64,000 nucleotides of DNA, taken from Humibacter sp049446075. Lineage in GTDB: Bacteria; Actinomycetota; Actinomycetes; Actinomycetales; Microbacteriaceae. The notes beneath the pieces were generated by a model that was not told the origin of the DNA, searched no databases, and saw only the letters and a program-made list of their open reading frames with translations. The DNA lies in the NCBI RefSeq assembly GCF_049446075.1, contig NZ_JBMSEB010000001.1, forward strand, positions 744,001-808,000, read 5' to 3'. Position numbers and translations under genes: made by a program. Shown one piece after another: positions 34,121 through 43,283 of the stretch (positions are counted from its first letter, which is position 1; each line of letters begins with the position of its first letter).

Positions 34121-35815
34121 TTACCCAGTGACCGCGCCCTCGGCAGCCGAGTGCACGAGCTTGGAGTACTTCGCGAGAACGCCACGGGTATAGCGCGGGG
34201 GAAGCGGCTCCCAGCCTTCCCGGCGGGAGACCAGCTCGGACTCGTCGACAAGTAGGTCGAGGGAGCGAGCGGCGATATCGACCCGTATCAGATCACCATC
34301 GCGCACGAAGGCAATAGGACCACCGTCCACTGCTTCGGGTGCTATGTGGCCGATGCACAGTCCGGTTGTGCCGCCTGAGAATCGACCGTCTGTCAATAGT
34401 AGTACATCCTTGCCGAGCCCTGCGCCCTTGATGGCGGCGGTGATGGCGAGCATCTCGCGCATTCCAGGGCCGCCCTTCGGCCCCTCGTAACGGATCACCA
34501 CGACGTCTCCGTGGTCGATCGCGCCGTTGGTGAGGGCATCCATGGCCTCACGCTCGCGCTCGAAGACGCGCGCCGGGCCTTCGAACACGGCGGCGTCGAA
34601 TCCCGCCGTCTTCACCACAGCACCGTCCGGCGCCAGCGTGCCCTTGAGGATGGTGAGCCCACCGGTCGGGTGCAGCGGGTCGTCGAGCGTGTGCAGCACC
34701 TCGCCGTCGAGTGGCGCCGGGTTGATCTCGGCGAGGTTCTCGGCGATGGTCTTGCCCGTGACCGTGATGCAGTCGCCGTGCAGCAGGCCGGCGTCGAGCA
34801 GCGCCTTCATGAGCACCGGGATGCCGCCGTGCCGGTCGACGTCGTTCATCACGTACTTGCCGAACGGCTTCATGTCGGCGATGTGGGGAACCTTGTCGCC
34901 GATGCGGTTGAAGTCGTCGAGCGTGAGGTCTACCTCGGCCTCGCGAGCGATGGCGAGCAGATGCAGCACCACGTTGGTCGAGCCGCCCAGTGCCATCGCG
35001 ACCGTGATCGCGTTCTCGAACGCCTCCTTGGTGAGGATGTCCCGCGACGTGAGGCCCAGCCGCAGCATGTTGACGACCGCCTCGCCCGACCGGTGCGCGT
35101 AGTAGTCGCGGCGGCGGTCGGCCGAAGGAGGGGCCGCGGATCCCGGGTAGCTCATCCCCAGCGCCTCGGCCACCGACGCCATGGTGTTCGCGGTGTACAT
35201 ACCGCCGCACGCGCCCTCGCCCGGGGCGATCGCGCACTCGATGCGCTTGAGGTCTTCGAGGCTCATGGTGCCCGCCTTGCAGGCGCCGACGGCCTCGAAG
35301 GAGTCGATGATGGTGACATCCTTCTCGGTCCCGTCGCTGAGCTTCACCCAGCCGGGGGCGATGGAGCCGGCATAGAGGAAGACGGATGCCAGGTTCAGGC
35401 GAGCGGCGGCCATGAGCATGCCAGGGATGGACTTGTCGCATCCGGCGAGCAGCACCGAGCCGTCGAGACGCTCGGCCATCATCACGGTCTCTACCGAGTC
35501 GCAGATGACCTCACGCGACACGAGCGAGAAGTGCATGCCCTCGTGCCCCATGGAAATGCCGTCGGAGACCGAGACGGTGCCGAACTGGAGCGGGTAGCCG
35601 CCCCCGGAGTGCACACCCTCTTTCGCCCCCTGCGCGAGCCTGTCGAGGGAGAGGTTGCAGGGCGTGATCTCGTTCCATGAGCTCGCGATTCCGATCTGAG
35701 GCTTGTCCCAGTCCGCGTCTCCCATACCGACCGCCCGAAGCATCCCGCGGCTCGTCGTGGCTTCGATTCCGTCGGTGACCACGCGGCTGCGCGGCTTGAT
35801 GTCGATCTCTGGCAT
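34121..35815 (-). CDS. ilvD: Dihydroxy-acid dehydratase
   Basis: A 564-residue IlvD/Edd protein. The Fe-S ligand regions are visible as ITPCNLSLD, LLAGCDKSIPG and GEGACGGMYTANTM. It dehydrates the dihydroxy acids made by IlvC. It is the first gene of the ilvD-ilvB-ilvN-ilvC group; the 105-base space upstream, after otsB, must hold the promoter but I see no leader peptide there. Confidence 0.97.
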   Translation of the reverse strand: MPEIDIKPRSRVVTDGIEATTSRGMLRAVGMGDADWDKPQIGIASSWNEITPCNLSLDRLAQGAKEGVHSGGGYPLQFGTVSVSDGISMGHEGMHFSLVSREVICDSVETVMMAERLDGSVLLAGCDKSIPGMLMAAARLNLASVFLYAGSIAPGWVKLSDGTEKDVTIIDSFEAVGACKAGTMSLEDLKRIECAIAPGEGACGGMYTANTMASVAEALGMSYPGSAAPPSADRRRDYYAHRSGEAVVNMLRLGLTSRDILTKEAFENAITVAMALGGSTNVVLHLLAIAREAEVDLTLDDFNRIGDKVPHIADMKPFGKYVMNDVDRHGGIPVLMKALLDAGLLHGDCITVTGKTIAENLAEINPAPLDGEVLHTLDDPLHPTGGLTILKGTLAPDGAVVKTAGFDAAVFEGPARVFEREREAMDALTNGAIDHGDVVVIRYEGPKGGPGMREMLAITAAIKGAGLGKDVLLLTDGRFSGGTTGLCIGHIAPEAVDGGPIAFVRDGDLIRVDIAARSLDLLVDESELVSRREGWEPLPPRYTRGVLAKYSKLVHSAAEGAVTG

Positions 35816-35920
35816 GACCTCGAGTCTAGAGCCGTGCAGACAGCGCCCCAGGCCGTCTGCCTGGTGCCCGTACTACCGGCCACACCGCCGATCCGCGATC
35901 GGATCTCGGGTCGGATGAGC

Positions 35921-36733
35921 TCAGTTGTGAGCCCTCGCAGCGGCCAATCGCGCGAGCACGGCCGCAACGGCGTCCGGGTCGGAGACACGATACGACGCCC
36001 TCGTCTCCCCCGGCCCGACCTTCAGGCCCACGTCGCCCTCGTGCAGCACCGCGAATGCGTCTTCGTCGGTCACGTCGTCGCCTGCATACAGCACACCCGT
36101 GGCGTGCACGTGCTCCCGCAAGCGCTCGATGCTGTCACCCTTGGTCGCGTCTCGGACGGCGAACTCGAGGATGTCTTTGCCCGCCCTCTCCAGGAATCCC
36201 CCACCGAGGGCCGCCGCCGCATTCCGTGCCGCGTCGTCCGCCTCACGTGCCGCAGCCTTGGGCACACCGCGGGTGTGCAGGCCGAGGCCGACGGGCTTGC
36301 GCTCGAGGTGGGATCCGGGCGTGGCCGCCACGATGCGCTCCAGCTCGGATGCCAGGGCGTTCAGGCGTGAGCTCTCCTCATCGGTGAGTCCGACGTCTAC
36401 CGATCCCCCGGTCAGCCGCACCTCGACGCCGTGGGAGGCGATGAGCATGGCGTGCTCGTCCGCCTCGGTCACCCGCGCGAGGCCGTCGAGCGGGCGACCG
36501 GAGACGAAGGCGACCCACGTGTTCGGCATAGTGTCGAACTCCGTGAGTGCTGCGCGCGCTCCAGGCAGCACCCGTGACTCCGACGGGTTGTCAACGAGTG
36601 GGCTCACGGTGCCGTCGAAGTCGAGCGCGACGAGGAGGCGCGGCGTCTGCGCCAGCCGGTCGAGCGCCTCGGCGAGCGCCTGATGGATGCCCGTCTCCTG
36701 CGCATTGACGTCTTCGTTGTGGTTCTGGCTCAC
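35921..36733 (-). CDS. otsB: Trehalose-6-phosphate phosphatase
   Basis: A 270-residue HAD-superfamily phosphatase. The nucleophile motif is LLVALDFDGTVSPLVDN near residue 35 and the late acidic motif is YAGDDVTDEDAFAVL near 217. It removes phosphate from trehalose 6-phosphate. The GTG start overlaps the otsA stop (GTGA), so the two trehalose enzymes are translationally coupled. Confidence 0.95.
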   Translation of the reverse strand: MSQNHNEDVNAQETGIHQALAEALDRLAQTPRLLVALDFDGTVSPLVDNPSESRVLPGARAALTEFDTMPNTWVAFVSGRPLDGLARVTEADEHAMLIASHGVEVRLTGGSVDVGLTDEESSRLNALASELERIVAATPGSHLERKPVGLGLHTRGVPKAAAREADDAARNAAAALGGGFLERAGKDILEFAVRDATKGDSIERLREHVHATGVLYAGDDVTDEDAFAVLHEGDVGLKVGPGETRASYRVSDPDAVAAVLARLAAARAHN

Positions 36734-38382
36734 GACTCGGACGGCTCCACAGATCCGGGGACCGACGAAGCGGTCTGGGCATCCTCGTGGCGGCCATAGT
36801 CGTCTTGGGCCGTCACGTGCTTGAGCGCGTCGAAGAAGGTCGCGGACCAGCGTCTGACGTCGTAGGTCAGCACCCGCTTGCGCAGCGCTCGCATGCGGCG
36901 TGCCCGCTCGCGCTTCGGCATGTCGATGGCGCGGATCATGGCATCCTTCAGGCCCTCGATGTCGTGCGGGTTCACCAGCAGCGCCTGTTTCAACTCGTCG
37001 GAGGCGCCCGTGAACTCGCTCAGCACCAGCACGCCGTCGTTGTCGATGCGGCTTGCGACGTATTCCTTGGCGACGAGGTTCATGCCGTCCCGAAGCGCGG
37101 TCACGAGCATCACGTCTGCTGCCAGGTAGAGCGCGACCATCTCCTCGCGCGGATACCCCTGGTGCAGATAGCTGATCGCCGTGTGGCTGATGGTGGAGAA
37201 ATCGCCGTTGATGCGACTGACCGTGAGCTCGACCTCGTCGCGCAACAGCTTGTAGGTCTCGACACGTTCGCGCGACGGACTGGCGACCTGGACGAGAGTG
37301 ATGTCGTCGATGTCGACGGAGTGGTCGAGCAACAGCTCACCGTAGGCCTTGAGCCGGTGTCCGATGCCCTTCGTATAGTCCAGCCGGTCCACACCCAGCA
37401 TGATCGTCTTCGGGCTGCCCAGCTCCTCACGGATCTGGCGCGCTCTTGCCTGGATCTCCGGCCGGGAGGCCAGTTCCTCGTATCGCTCGGCGTCGATCGA
37501 GATCGGGAACTGCTTGGCGAGCACGGTTCGCACGCGGGCACCGCGCCGATTGGTCTTCACGTGACGGTGACCGACAGCCTCGCCATCGCTGAGCGGTACG
37601 TCGATGACAGACCCGCGCGTCTCGTATCCGAGAAGCCGTCGCGCGGCCCTCGCGAAGTTGCCTGCGTCGGCAAGCCGCTGGAATCCGATCACGTCGGCGC
37701 CCAGCAGCCCCTCGATGACCTGTTTGCGCCACGGCAGTTGCGCGTAGATGCCGTATGCCGGGAACGGGATGTGATCGAAGAAGCCGATCACGAGATCGGG
37801 CCGTGCATCCCGCAGCATCTTCGGCACGAGCTGCAGCTGGTAGTCGTGCACCCACACGATGGCGCCCGGCGCGGCCGCCTCGAGCGCTGCATCCGCGAAT
37901 CGGCGGTTGACCTGAACGTATGCATCCCACCACTCGCGGTGGTAGCTGGGCTGGGCGATCACGTCGTGATACAGCGGCCAGAGCGTGTCGTTCGAGAAGC
38001 CCTCGTAGTAGTACTCGACGTCCTGGGCGCTCAGCGCGACCGGCTTGATGTCGATTCCGTCGGCCTCGAACGGCTCGAACTCGACGTCGGGGATGCCCAC
38101 CCAACCGATCCAGACACCGTCTTCGCTCTTCATCATCGGCTCGAGCGCAGCCACAAGGCCGCCTGGTGATGGACGCCAGACGGCGTCAGCGCCTTCGCCC
38201 GAGACATGGTCGACCGGAAGACGGTTCGACACGATCACGAGATCGAAGGTTCGAGAACCGATGGACGAGGAGCGTTCGGCTCCCGAGGTCGTCTGCGCGG
38301 CTCCCCCGCCGGATTCTGCACCGTCGTGTGCGGACTTCGGAAGAATGAGCGCCTCCTTGCCTGAATGCCTGGTCGGCGTCAA
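36730..38382 (-). CDS. otsA: Trehalose-6-phosphate synthase (start uncertain)
   Basis: A GT20 glycosyltransferase of up to 550 residues that joins UDP-glucose (or GDP-glucose) and glucose 6-phosphate. Conserved stretches are IVSNRLPV, GGLVAALEPMM, WVHDYQLQLVPKMLRD, GVDRLDYTKGIGHRLKAY and ALRDGMNLVAKEYVASR. The outer bound given is TTG 38382, but a strong AAGGAGG lies downstream of it, five bases before an in-frame ATT at 38346; ATT may be the true start, giving 538 residues. No ATG or GTG with a ribosome site is available before the conserved domain. It is followed by otsB with a 4-base overlap. Confidence 0.94.
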   Translation of the reverse strand: MTPTRHSGKEALILPKSAHDGAESGGGAAQTTSGAERSSSIGSRTFDLVIVSNRLPVDHVSGEGADAVWRPSPGGLVAALEPMMKSEDGVWIGWVGIPDVEFEPFEADGIDIKPVALSAQDVEYYYEGFSNDTLWPLYHDVIAQPSYHREWWDAYVQVNRRFADAALEAAAPGAIVWVHDYQLQLVPKMLRDARPDLVIGFFDHIPFPAYGIYAQLPWRKQVIEGLLGADVIGFQRLADAGNFARAARRLLGYETRGSVIDVPLSDGEAVGHRHVKTNRRGARVRTVLAKQFPISIDAERYEELASRPEIQARARQIREELGSPKTIMLGVDRLDYTKGIGHRLKAYGELLLDHSVDIDDITLVQVASPSRERVETYKLLRDEVELTVSRINGDFSTISHTAISYLHQGYPREEMVALYLAADVMLVTALRDGMNLVAKEYVASRIDNDGVLVLSEFTGASDELKQALLVNPHDIEGLKDAMIRAIDMPKRERARRMRALRKRVLTYDVRRWSATFFDALKHVTAQDDYGRHEDAQTASSVPGSVEPSES

Positions 38383-38422
38383 GAACGTTACCAGGAGGGG
38401 TCAGGCGCGCCGAAGAGCGCGG

Positions 38423-38440
38423 TGCCGGTTGACACCGGCA
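38423..38440. other. Hairpin in the otsA upstream gap
   Basis: TGCCGGT-TGAC-ACCGGCA is a perfect 7-bp stem with 4-base loop in the 150-base gap between the divergent otsA and the small membrane protein. TTGACA (38429-38434) lies within it and could be a -35 element reading rightward, but no good -10 follows. Confidence 0.3.
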
Positions 38441-38533
38441 ATGATGCTCGACTACCGGCGCGCCGTCGTGCAACCCCCTTGCTCCACGAGCCGCCGCGAG
38501 TAGCGTGACCGTGGACATGGCGAGAGGGGCGCG

Positions 38534-38722
38534 ATGCGCAAGTACCTTTTGAACTGGGGCGTGGTGAGCACCGCGCTCGGCGTGGTGTCGGTGATCCAGA
38601 CCACCCGCAACGGACCGCGTGACTGGCGCCTACTGCTGGCCTGGGCAAGCTGGGCCCTGTCGCTGGTCGTCGTGATCACCGCCGTGCGCGACCATTCGAA
38701 GGACCTCGAGCGGCACTCCTGA
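38534..38722 (+). CDS. Small membrane protein, 62 residues
   Basis: Starts at ATG 38534 with GAGGGG about 4 bases upstream. Two hydrophobic segments (about residues 5-20 and 32-48) are separated by the basic polar stretch QTTRNGPRDWR, and a charged tail DHSKDLERHS ends it. No family is recognised. Codon use is typical of the window. Divergent to otsA. Confidence 0.6.
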   Translation: MRKYLLNWGVVSTALGVVSVIQTTRNGPRDWRLLLAWASWALSLVVVITAVRDHSKDLERHS

Positions 38723-38856
38723 CGACACAACGGGCGTAACACCCGCCGTGAAGACCCGCAATGGGCGGGGCGCCCGGCGGCGTGTCCCAGCCTGCCCATC
38801 GCGGGTATCCGTCAGACTGAGAAAGCGGTTCGCCGCCACTCACAAAGGAGATACCC

Positions 38857-39498
38857 GTGATGTTCGGTCGTCGGAGGCATGCCGCCGTACCGGTGGCCCC
38901 CATCGCCGCGGTCGCTCCGGCCGCGGCCCCACTCCCCCGCCTCGCGGAGGAACAGATCTTCGAGCTCGTGCACACGCGCATCGCAGCTGCCATCGGCGAG
39001 GGCGGCGAATGGGTCGTTCGACGACGCACTCCTGAAGACACCGACGAGCTGTTCCGCACCGTGCTGGCTCACCAGGTCGCCCTCGACGTGACCAACGCCC
39101 TGCGCAATGCACAGTCTCAGCTCGAAGCCGGTGAACAGCTGACGGTGGCCACTCGCGCGGGCACCGTCCCGCTCGCGTCGGGAGCGGGCGGGGAGGCATC
39201 CGATGCACTCGCTGCCGCCGGCGATGCTGCCGAGCAGCCCGAGATCTCGGCGAACGTCGGCGAGGGCATGGTCATCGGATCCTCGGCCGAGGGTGCGGCC
39301 GAGGACGACTCCGAGCAGGGACCGGCGCACCGACAACACGAGCCGCAGGGCGACGACGCCGCCGAGCTCGACGAAGACGCCATCGCATTGCAGTGGGAGC
39401 CAGCGCCGATCACGGTGTGGACCGACCTGAAGAGGCCCGTCACGGGGCCCGTGGCCACTCAGCAGACTGCAGCGGACGCGGTCGCAGCCGTCGGCTGA
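38857..39498 (+). CDS. Hypothetical protein, 213 residues
   Basis: Begins at GTG 38857 or ATG 38860, with a strong AAAGGAG at 38844-38850. After a basic, Ala/Pro-rich start, an alpha-helical stretch LAEEQIFELVHTRIAAAIGEGGEWVVRRRTPEDTDELFRTVLAHQVALDVTNALRNAQSQL runs to about residue 95. The second half is low-complexity and acidic (Ala, Glu, Asp, Gly). No signal peptide or membrane segment. I do not recognise a family; possible roles include a stress- or envelope-associated scaffold, but that is not supported directly. Confidence 0.65.
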   Translation: MMFGRRRHAAVPVAPIAAVAPAAAPLPRLAEEQIFELVHTRIAAAIGEGGEWVVRRRTPEDTDELFRTVLAHQVALDVTNALRNAQSQLEAGEQLTVATRAGTVPLASGAGGEASDALAAAGDAAEQPEISANVGEGMVIGSSAEGAAEDDSEQGPAHRQHEPQGDDAAELDEDAIALQWEPAPITVWTDLKRPVTGPVATQQTAADAVAAVG

Positions 39499-39729
39499 CC
39501 AGCCAGTAGCCGTTGCTTCACCGAGCCGCGCATTGATGTGCAGCTGGGCGAGTGTCGCAGAGCGGGCGACGATCCTCCCTGCATAGGGATTTCTTGGAGG
39601 CTGGCGACCCGGCGGTGAAGCATCACGCGGACGCGGCGGTAGTGGATCGATCAGGGGAATCTCCGTCCTCGTCCGTCGTCGCTGATGCCCGGGATTCCGT
39701 ACTAGTCCACAAACCGAATTCGGCGATCG

Positions 39730-39755
39730 GCGGTTCCCATAGGACGGGGAACCGC
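39730..39755. terminator. Strong hairpin, possible bidirectional terminator
   Basis: GCGGTTCCC (39730-39738) and GGGAACCGC (39747-39755) form a perfect 9-bp stem with an 8-base loop, 13 bases from the end of the convergent TetR gene. There is no clear T-run. The preceding stretch from 39499 holds no convincing gene. Confidence 0.5.
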
Positions 39756-39767
39756 TGACTCGGCGTT

Positions 39768-40361
39768 TCAGCGGCCGGGTGCGGCCAGTCGTCGTGCTGC
39801 CTCGACGGTGAACTGCCGACGTCGAGCACGTTCGACCCCGTCCTCGGGACCTGCGCCGGTGATCATCTCGGCCAGCTGCGGGACCGTCTGCCACCACGCG
39901 GCCAGCGCGATCAGCGCGAACACCAGGTGAGCCGGGTCCAAACTGGGATCGAGTACCCCCTGTCGTTGCGCGTCAGCGAACCGCTCCACTTTCTCCCGAT
40001 AGTGAGCGGTCCGCTCGTCGACGTTCGCGGGCGGACCCGGCTGCAGGCCCTCCCACTGCAGCAAACGACCCAGCTCGGGATGCGCGGCGTGGTAGTCAAA
40101 CGTTGCTCCGGCAAACTCGCCGATCTCGTCCAGGCCTGCACCGGTGAGCTGTACAGCCGCCGCCAGCCTTTCCAGTTCCGATGAGAGCACGAAGTCCCAG
40201 AGCGCCTCTTTGTCGCCGTAATAGGAGTACAAGCGTTCGCGGTTGACGCCGGCGCGGTCGGCGATCGCCGCGACACTCGTTCCGTCCAAACCATGGGCGG
40301 CGAACTCGACGAGGGCGGCGTCGCGCAATCGCCGACGCGTCGCATCCGTATCCCAGGCCAT
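39768..40361 (-). CDS. TetR family transcriptional regulator
   Basis: A 197-residue TetR protein. The HTH is at residues 10-50 (LRDAALVEFAAHGLDGTSVAAIADRAGVNRERLYSYYGDKEALW), and the C-terminal part resembles the TetR_C domain of redox/drug-responsive repressors. It is divergent to a quinone oxidoreductase-like gene; the palindrome at 40448-40463 between them is the expected operator. Confidence 0.93.
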   Translation of the reverse strand: MAWDTDATRRRLRDAALVEFAAHGLDGTSVAAIADRAGVNRERLYSYYGDKEALWDFVLSSELERLAAAVQLTGAGLDEIGEFAGATFDYHAAHPELGRLLQWEGLQPGPPANVDERTAHYREKVERFADAQRQGVLDPSLDPAHLVFALIALAAWWQTVPQLAEMITGAGPEDGVERARRRQFTVEAARRLAAPGR

Positions 40362-40447
40362 CCGGCAACGTTACCCGTCCAGCGACCGGGAACATGGGCG
40401 AGGGCTCATCTCCCGCGTCCCCTGTAAGGCGATCTCAACGTCAATTG

Positions 40448-40463
40448 CCAACACTACTGTTGG
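40448..40463. promoter_or_regulatory. Candidate TetR operator
   Basis: CCAACA-CTAC-TGTTGG, perfect 6-base arms with a 4-base centre, 21 bases upstream of the oxidoreductase GTG. Outside it, CGATCTC (40430-40436) and GAGATCG (40463-40469) add a longer symmetry. Confidence 0.55.
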
Positions 40464-40483
40464 AGATCGTTTAAGCTGGATGT

Positions 40484-41407
40484 GTGCGAGCAATCTTGAT
40501 TTCATCCCCCGGCGATCACAACGTCCTCGAGGTCGGCGAGCGGCCACGGCCAGCCGCGGCAGAAGGCGACGTGGTGATCCGTATGCGGGCCGCAACGGTG
40601 AACCCCACAGACCTCCTGTTCCGTGCGCGGGGCACAGCCGACTACCCGCCGCCGTGGACCCCCGGCACCGAAATCGCCGGCACCGTCGAATCAGCCGGAA
40701 CCCGTACCTCGTTCCGGACCGGGGAGCGCGTCTTCGCGATCGTCAACCCGTGGCGCCCGGAGGGCGGGGCACAAGCTGAGCTGGTAGTCGTCCCTGCCGC
40801 GTCGGTCGCTCGGACCCCCGAGAACGTCACCGACGTGGAGGCCGCGACTGTACCCATGAACGGCTTGACTGTCTCGCAGGCGCTACGTCGCCTAAACCTG
40901 CCCGGCGGCGCCACGCTCGGGGTGATTGGCGCCGCCGGCGCGGTCGGCCAGTATGCGGTCCAGCTCGGCGTCGCTGCCGGCCTCCGAGTGATCGCGGATG
41001 CGAAGCCGGAGGACGAAGACCTCGTGCGCGGGTTCGGTGCCCACGAGGTCGTCCCGCGCTCCGACAATCCGGCAGCCGCATTCCGGGCAATGGCTCCGGG
41101 AGGAGTCGACGGCCTCGTCGACGCGGCCGTGATCGACGAGGCCGCGCTCGGCGCTATCCGGGACGGAGGCGCGCTGGCCACCGTTCGACTGTGGGACGGT
41201 CCCACCGACCGCGACATTCGGATCGAACCGGTCTGGGTGCAATCCGACAACCGCAACACGCAAGCGCTCGAGGAGCTGGCCGAACACCTTCGAACCGGAC
41301 GCCTGACCACCCGCGTCGGCGCCACCTTCCCTCTCGACAAAGTTCAAGAGGCGCACCGCCGGTTGGATGCCGGCGGTGTCCGGGGCCGCATCGTTCTCAC
41401 AGCGTGA
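40484..41407 (+). CDS. Quinone oxidoreductase-like medium-chain dehydrogenase (zinc-independent)
   Basis: A 307-residue MDR protein beginning at GTG 40484. It has the GroES-like N-terminal domain with ATVNPTDLLFRARG and the NADPH motif LGVIGAAGAVGQYAVQLG near residue 145. No structural-zinc Cys cluster is seen, which fits the quinone oxidoreductase/enoyl reductase branch. Probably reduces quinones or activated alkenes with NADPH. Divergent to a TetR gene that is likely to control it. Confidence 0.88.
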   Translation: MRAILISSPGDHNVLEVGERPRPAAAEGDVVIRMRAATVNPTDLLFRARGTADYPPPWTPGTEIAGTVESAGTRTSFRTGERVFAIVNPWRPEGGAQAELVVVPAASVARTPENVTDVEAATVPMNGLTVSQALRRLNLPGGATLGVIGAAGAVGQYAVQLGVAAGLRVIADAKPEDEDLVRGFGAHEVVPRSDNPAAAFRAMAPGGVDGLVDAAVIDEAALGAIRDGGALATVRLWDGPTDRDIRIEPVWVQSDNRNTQALEELAEHLRTGRLTTRVGATFPLDKVQEAHRRLDAGGVRGRIVLTA

Positions 41408-41489
41408 CCAGCGAGGAATAATCGCGGCATTCCCCAACACCTGGACGTTGATCGCCTGGCTGTCCTCGTCGGTGGCACGAACCGAACCG

Positions 41490-42179
41490 CTACCAGGGCA
41501 CGGTCCCTGTGGCATCGACGAACGATCCGGTCGGACCGTCGGGCCCGATCTGCGCCATTCGCACGAGGATGTCCGCACCCTCCTGCACCGAGTGGCCGCT
41601 CGCCACGGCCGGAGCGAACTCCGTCGCGGTCGGCCCCGGCGTGACTGAGTTGACCCGCCACCTCGGGTACGCGCGCGCGTATTGAACAGTCAGCATGTTC
41701 AGCGCCGCCTTGGACATCGGGTAGGCCAGCATCGACCACGGCGAGTCCGGCGCAGCGTTGAGGGTGAGCGACCCCACGGCGCTGCTCACGTTCACAACAA
41801 CGGGCGCATCAGAGGCATCCAGAAGGGGCGCGAAACGAGACAGCACGCGAGTCGCACCGATCACGTTGGTCTCCAGCACCGTGCGCAATCCATCGATCGT
41901 TGCATCGCGAGGCGATTCCTGCCGTCCGGCGATCCCGGCATTGTTGACCAGGACGTCAAGCCGGCCGACTTCTTCACGGATCCGCTGCACCGCGGCGCGC
42001 ACCGTCGCATCGTCCGTGACGTCCAGTGCGATCGCGGTGGCCCCGATTGCAGTGGCTGCCGTGCTGCCTCGTACCAGATCGCGCGCGCCGGCGAACACCG
42101 TGTGGCCGGCCTCAACTAGTCTGCGGGCTGTCTCGTGGCCCAGTCCGCGGGTGGCTCCCGTGATCAATGTCGTCGTCAT
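41490..42179 (-). CDS. SDR family NAD(P)-dependent oxidoreductase
   Basis: A 229-residue classical SDR. Motifs are TGATRGLGHETA at residues 7-18, LVNNAGIAG near 81-89, the Ser in VVNVSSAVGSL near 134 and YPMSKAALN near 153-161. It is divergent to an XRE regulator across a 111-base gap with an inverted repeat. This SDR/XRE-MmyB pairing is frequent in actinobacteria. Substrate unknown. Confidence 0.92.
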   Translation of the reverse strand: MTTTLITGATRGLGHETARRLVEAGHTVFAGARDLVRGSTAATAIGATAIALDVTDDATVRAAVQRIREEVGRLDVLVNNAGIAGRQESPRDATIDGLRTVLETNVIGATRVLSRFAPLLDASDAPVVVNVSSAVGSLTLNAAPDSPWSMLAYPMSKAALNMLTVQYARAYPRWRVNSVTPGPTATEFAPAVASGHSVQEGADILVRMAQIGPDGPTGSFVDATGTVPW

Positions 42180-42210
42180 AGGTCAAGGCTGGATTACAGA
42201 CGTTCGGGTA

Positions 42211-42233
42211 CCCAGGGCACGGGTTGTCCTGGG
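42211..42233. promoter_or_regulatory. Inverted repeat between SDR and XRE genes
   Basis: CCCAGG (42211-42216) and CCTGGG (42228-42233) are perfect 6-base arms 11 bases apart, centred in the divergent gap. A third half-site-like CCAGG follows at 42244-42248. Confidence 0.4.
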
Positions 42234-42290
42234 AAAAGGCATACCAGGCATCGGTGCGCAGACGGGAACAGGGAAAGGGAGAATACCAAC

Positions 42291-43112
42291 ATGAACGAGC
42301 TAGGTCGTTCGCTGCGGGAATGGCGCGATCGCCTCTCGGCCACCGACGCTGGGCTACCCGTCGCCACGCGGCGGCGGGCGGCGGGTCTGCGCCGGGAGGA
42401 GCTTGCCCAACTCGCCGGGATATCGGTGGACTACGTCATCCGCCTCGAACAGGGTCGCACGGGTACACCGTCGGCACAGGTGCTGGAGTCGCTTTCCAGG
42501 GCGCTTCGGCTCTCACCGGAAGAGCACGACCACCTGTTCATGCTGGGCGGCATGGCACCGCGTCGGAGCAGGATGCGCACCGACCTCACGCCGAGCGTGA
42601 CCAGGTTGATGAGCCAGTTGCAGACGCCGGTGATCGTCTACGACGCGCTGTGGAACCAGCTCGCCTGGAATCGCGCTTACGCCGTGCTGTTCGGTGATCC
42701 GGCCGAGTGGCGTGGTGTCGAAACCAATCTGGTCTGGCGCTACCTCACCGGTGCACCGACGCGGGTCGTGCGCGAGGCAGGAGATCAGAGCGCCTACGTC
42801 AAGGCATACGTGTCCGACCTGCGGGGTGCTGTCGCCCGGTTCCCGGAGGACCCGAGGGTGCGACGACTGATCATCGCGCTCCGCGCCACCGGTCCACGAT
42901 TCGATGAGCTCTGGAACACCGACGTCGTCGGCGTCGTGCACGAGACCCGCAAGACGATCGCACATCCGGAACTCGGACGATTCGACCTCGACTGCGATGT
43001 GCTGTCAGTCGAGGGGTCAGATCTGAAAGTCGTGGTGTTCACCGCCGCGCCGGGCACGCCCACCGCCGACTCCCTGGCCCTGCTGTCTTCTCTCGAAGTA
43101 CGACGGACCTAG
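42291..43112 (+). CDS. XRE family regulator with MmyB-like ligand-binding domain
   Basis: A 273-residue protein starting at ATG 42291 with GGAAAGGGAG about 8 bases upstream. The N-terminal XRE HTH reads RRAAGLRREELAQLAGISVDYVIRLEQGR (about residues 28-56). The C-terminal half (TPVIVYDALWNQLAWNRAYAVLFG...RNLVWRYLT-like) is the PAS-like MmyB/MtpR fold, which in characterised members binds a fatty-acid-like ligand. It probably controls the divergent SDR gene. Confidence 0.92.
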   Translation: MNELGRSLREWRDRLSATDAGLPVATRRRAAGLRREELAQLAGISVDYVIRLEQGRTGTPSAQVLESLSRALRLSPEEHDHLFMLGGMAPRRSRMRTDLTPSVTRLMSQLQTPVIVYDALWNQLAWNRAYAVLFGDPAEWRGVETNLVWRYLTGAPTRVVREAGDQSAYVKAYVSDLRGAVARFPEDPRVRRLIIALRATGPRFDELWNTDVVGVVHETRKTIAHPELGRFDLDCDVLSVEGSDLKVVVFTAAPGTPTADSLALLSSLEVRRT

Positions 43113-43121
43113 GGTGGATGC

Positions 43122-43283
43122 TCACTCGGCACGTGTCACGGCGAACACGATCCGGACCGGTAGCCAGCGTCGGAAGATGAGGTCGAACACCCACAGTTCC
43201 AGCACGGGCAAGGCGATGAAGATCACAAAGCTGACTTGCCCACGGCGTGATCGTCGAAGAATGGATCTGCCCTGACATGGCAT
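43122..43283 (-). CDS. Small hydrophobic protein, 53 residues (possible remnant)
   Basis: An open frame with GGAGGAGGG immediately before ATG 43283 encodes a basic N-terminus and then the hydrophobic stretch SFVIFIALPVLELWVFDLIF followed by RRWLPVRIVFAVTRAE. One or two membrane segments are likely. The next gene region is a decayed hydrolase, so this may also be a gene fragment. No family recognised. Confidence 0.4.
   Translation of the reverse strand: MPCQGRSILRRSRRGQVSFVIFIALPVLELWVFDLIFRRWLPVRIVFAVTRAE

Noticed and set aside
31644..34193. An 849-codon open frame on the plus strand
   Set aside because: Antisense to ilvB and ilvN, which are unmistakable. Length alone reflects GC bias.
39552..39758. 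Plus-strand frame of 68 codons in the gap before the TetR gene
   Set aside because: No ribosome site, low-complexity composition, and its end runs into the strong hairpin at 39730-39755.
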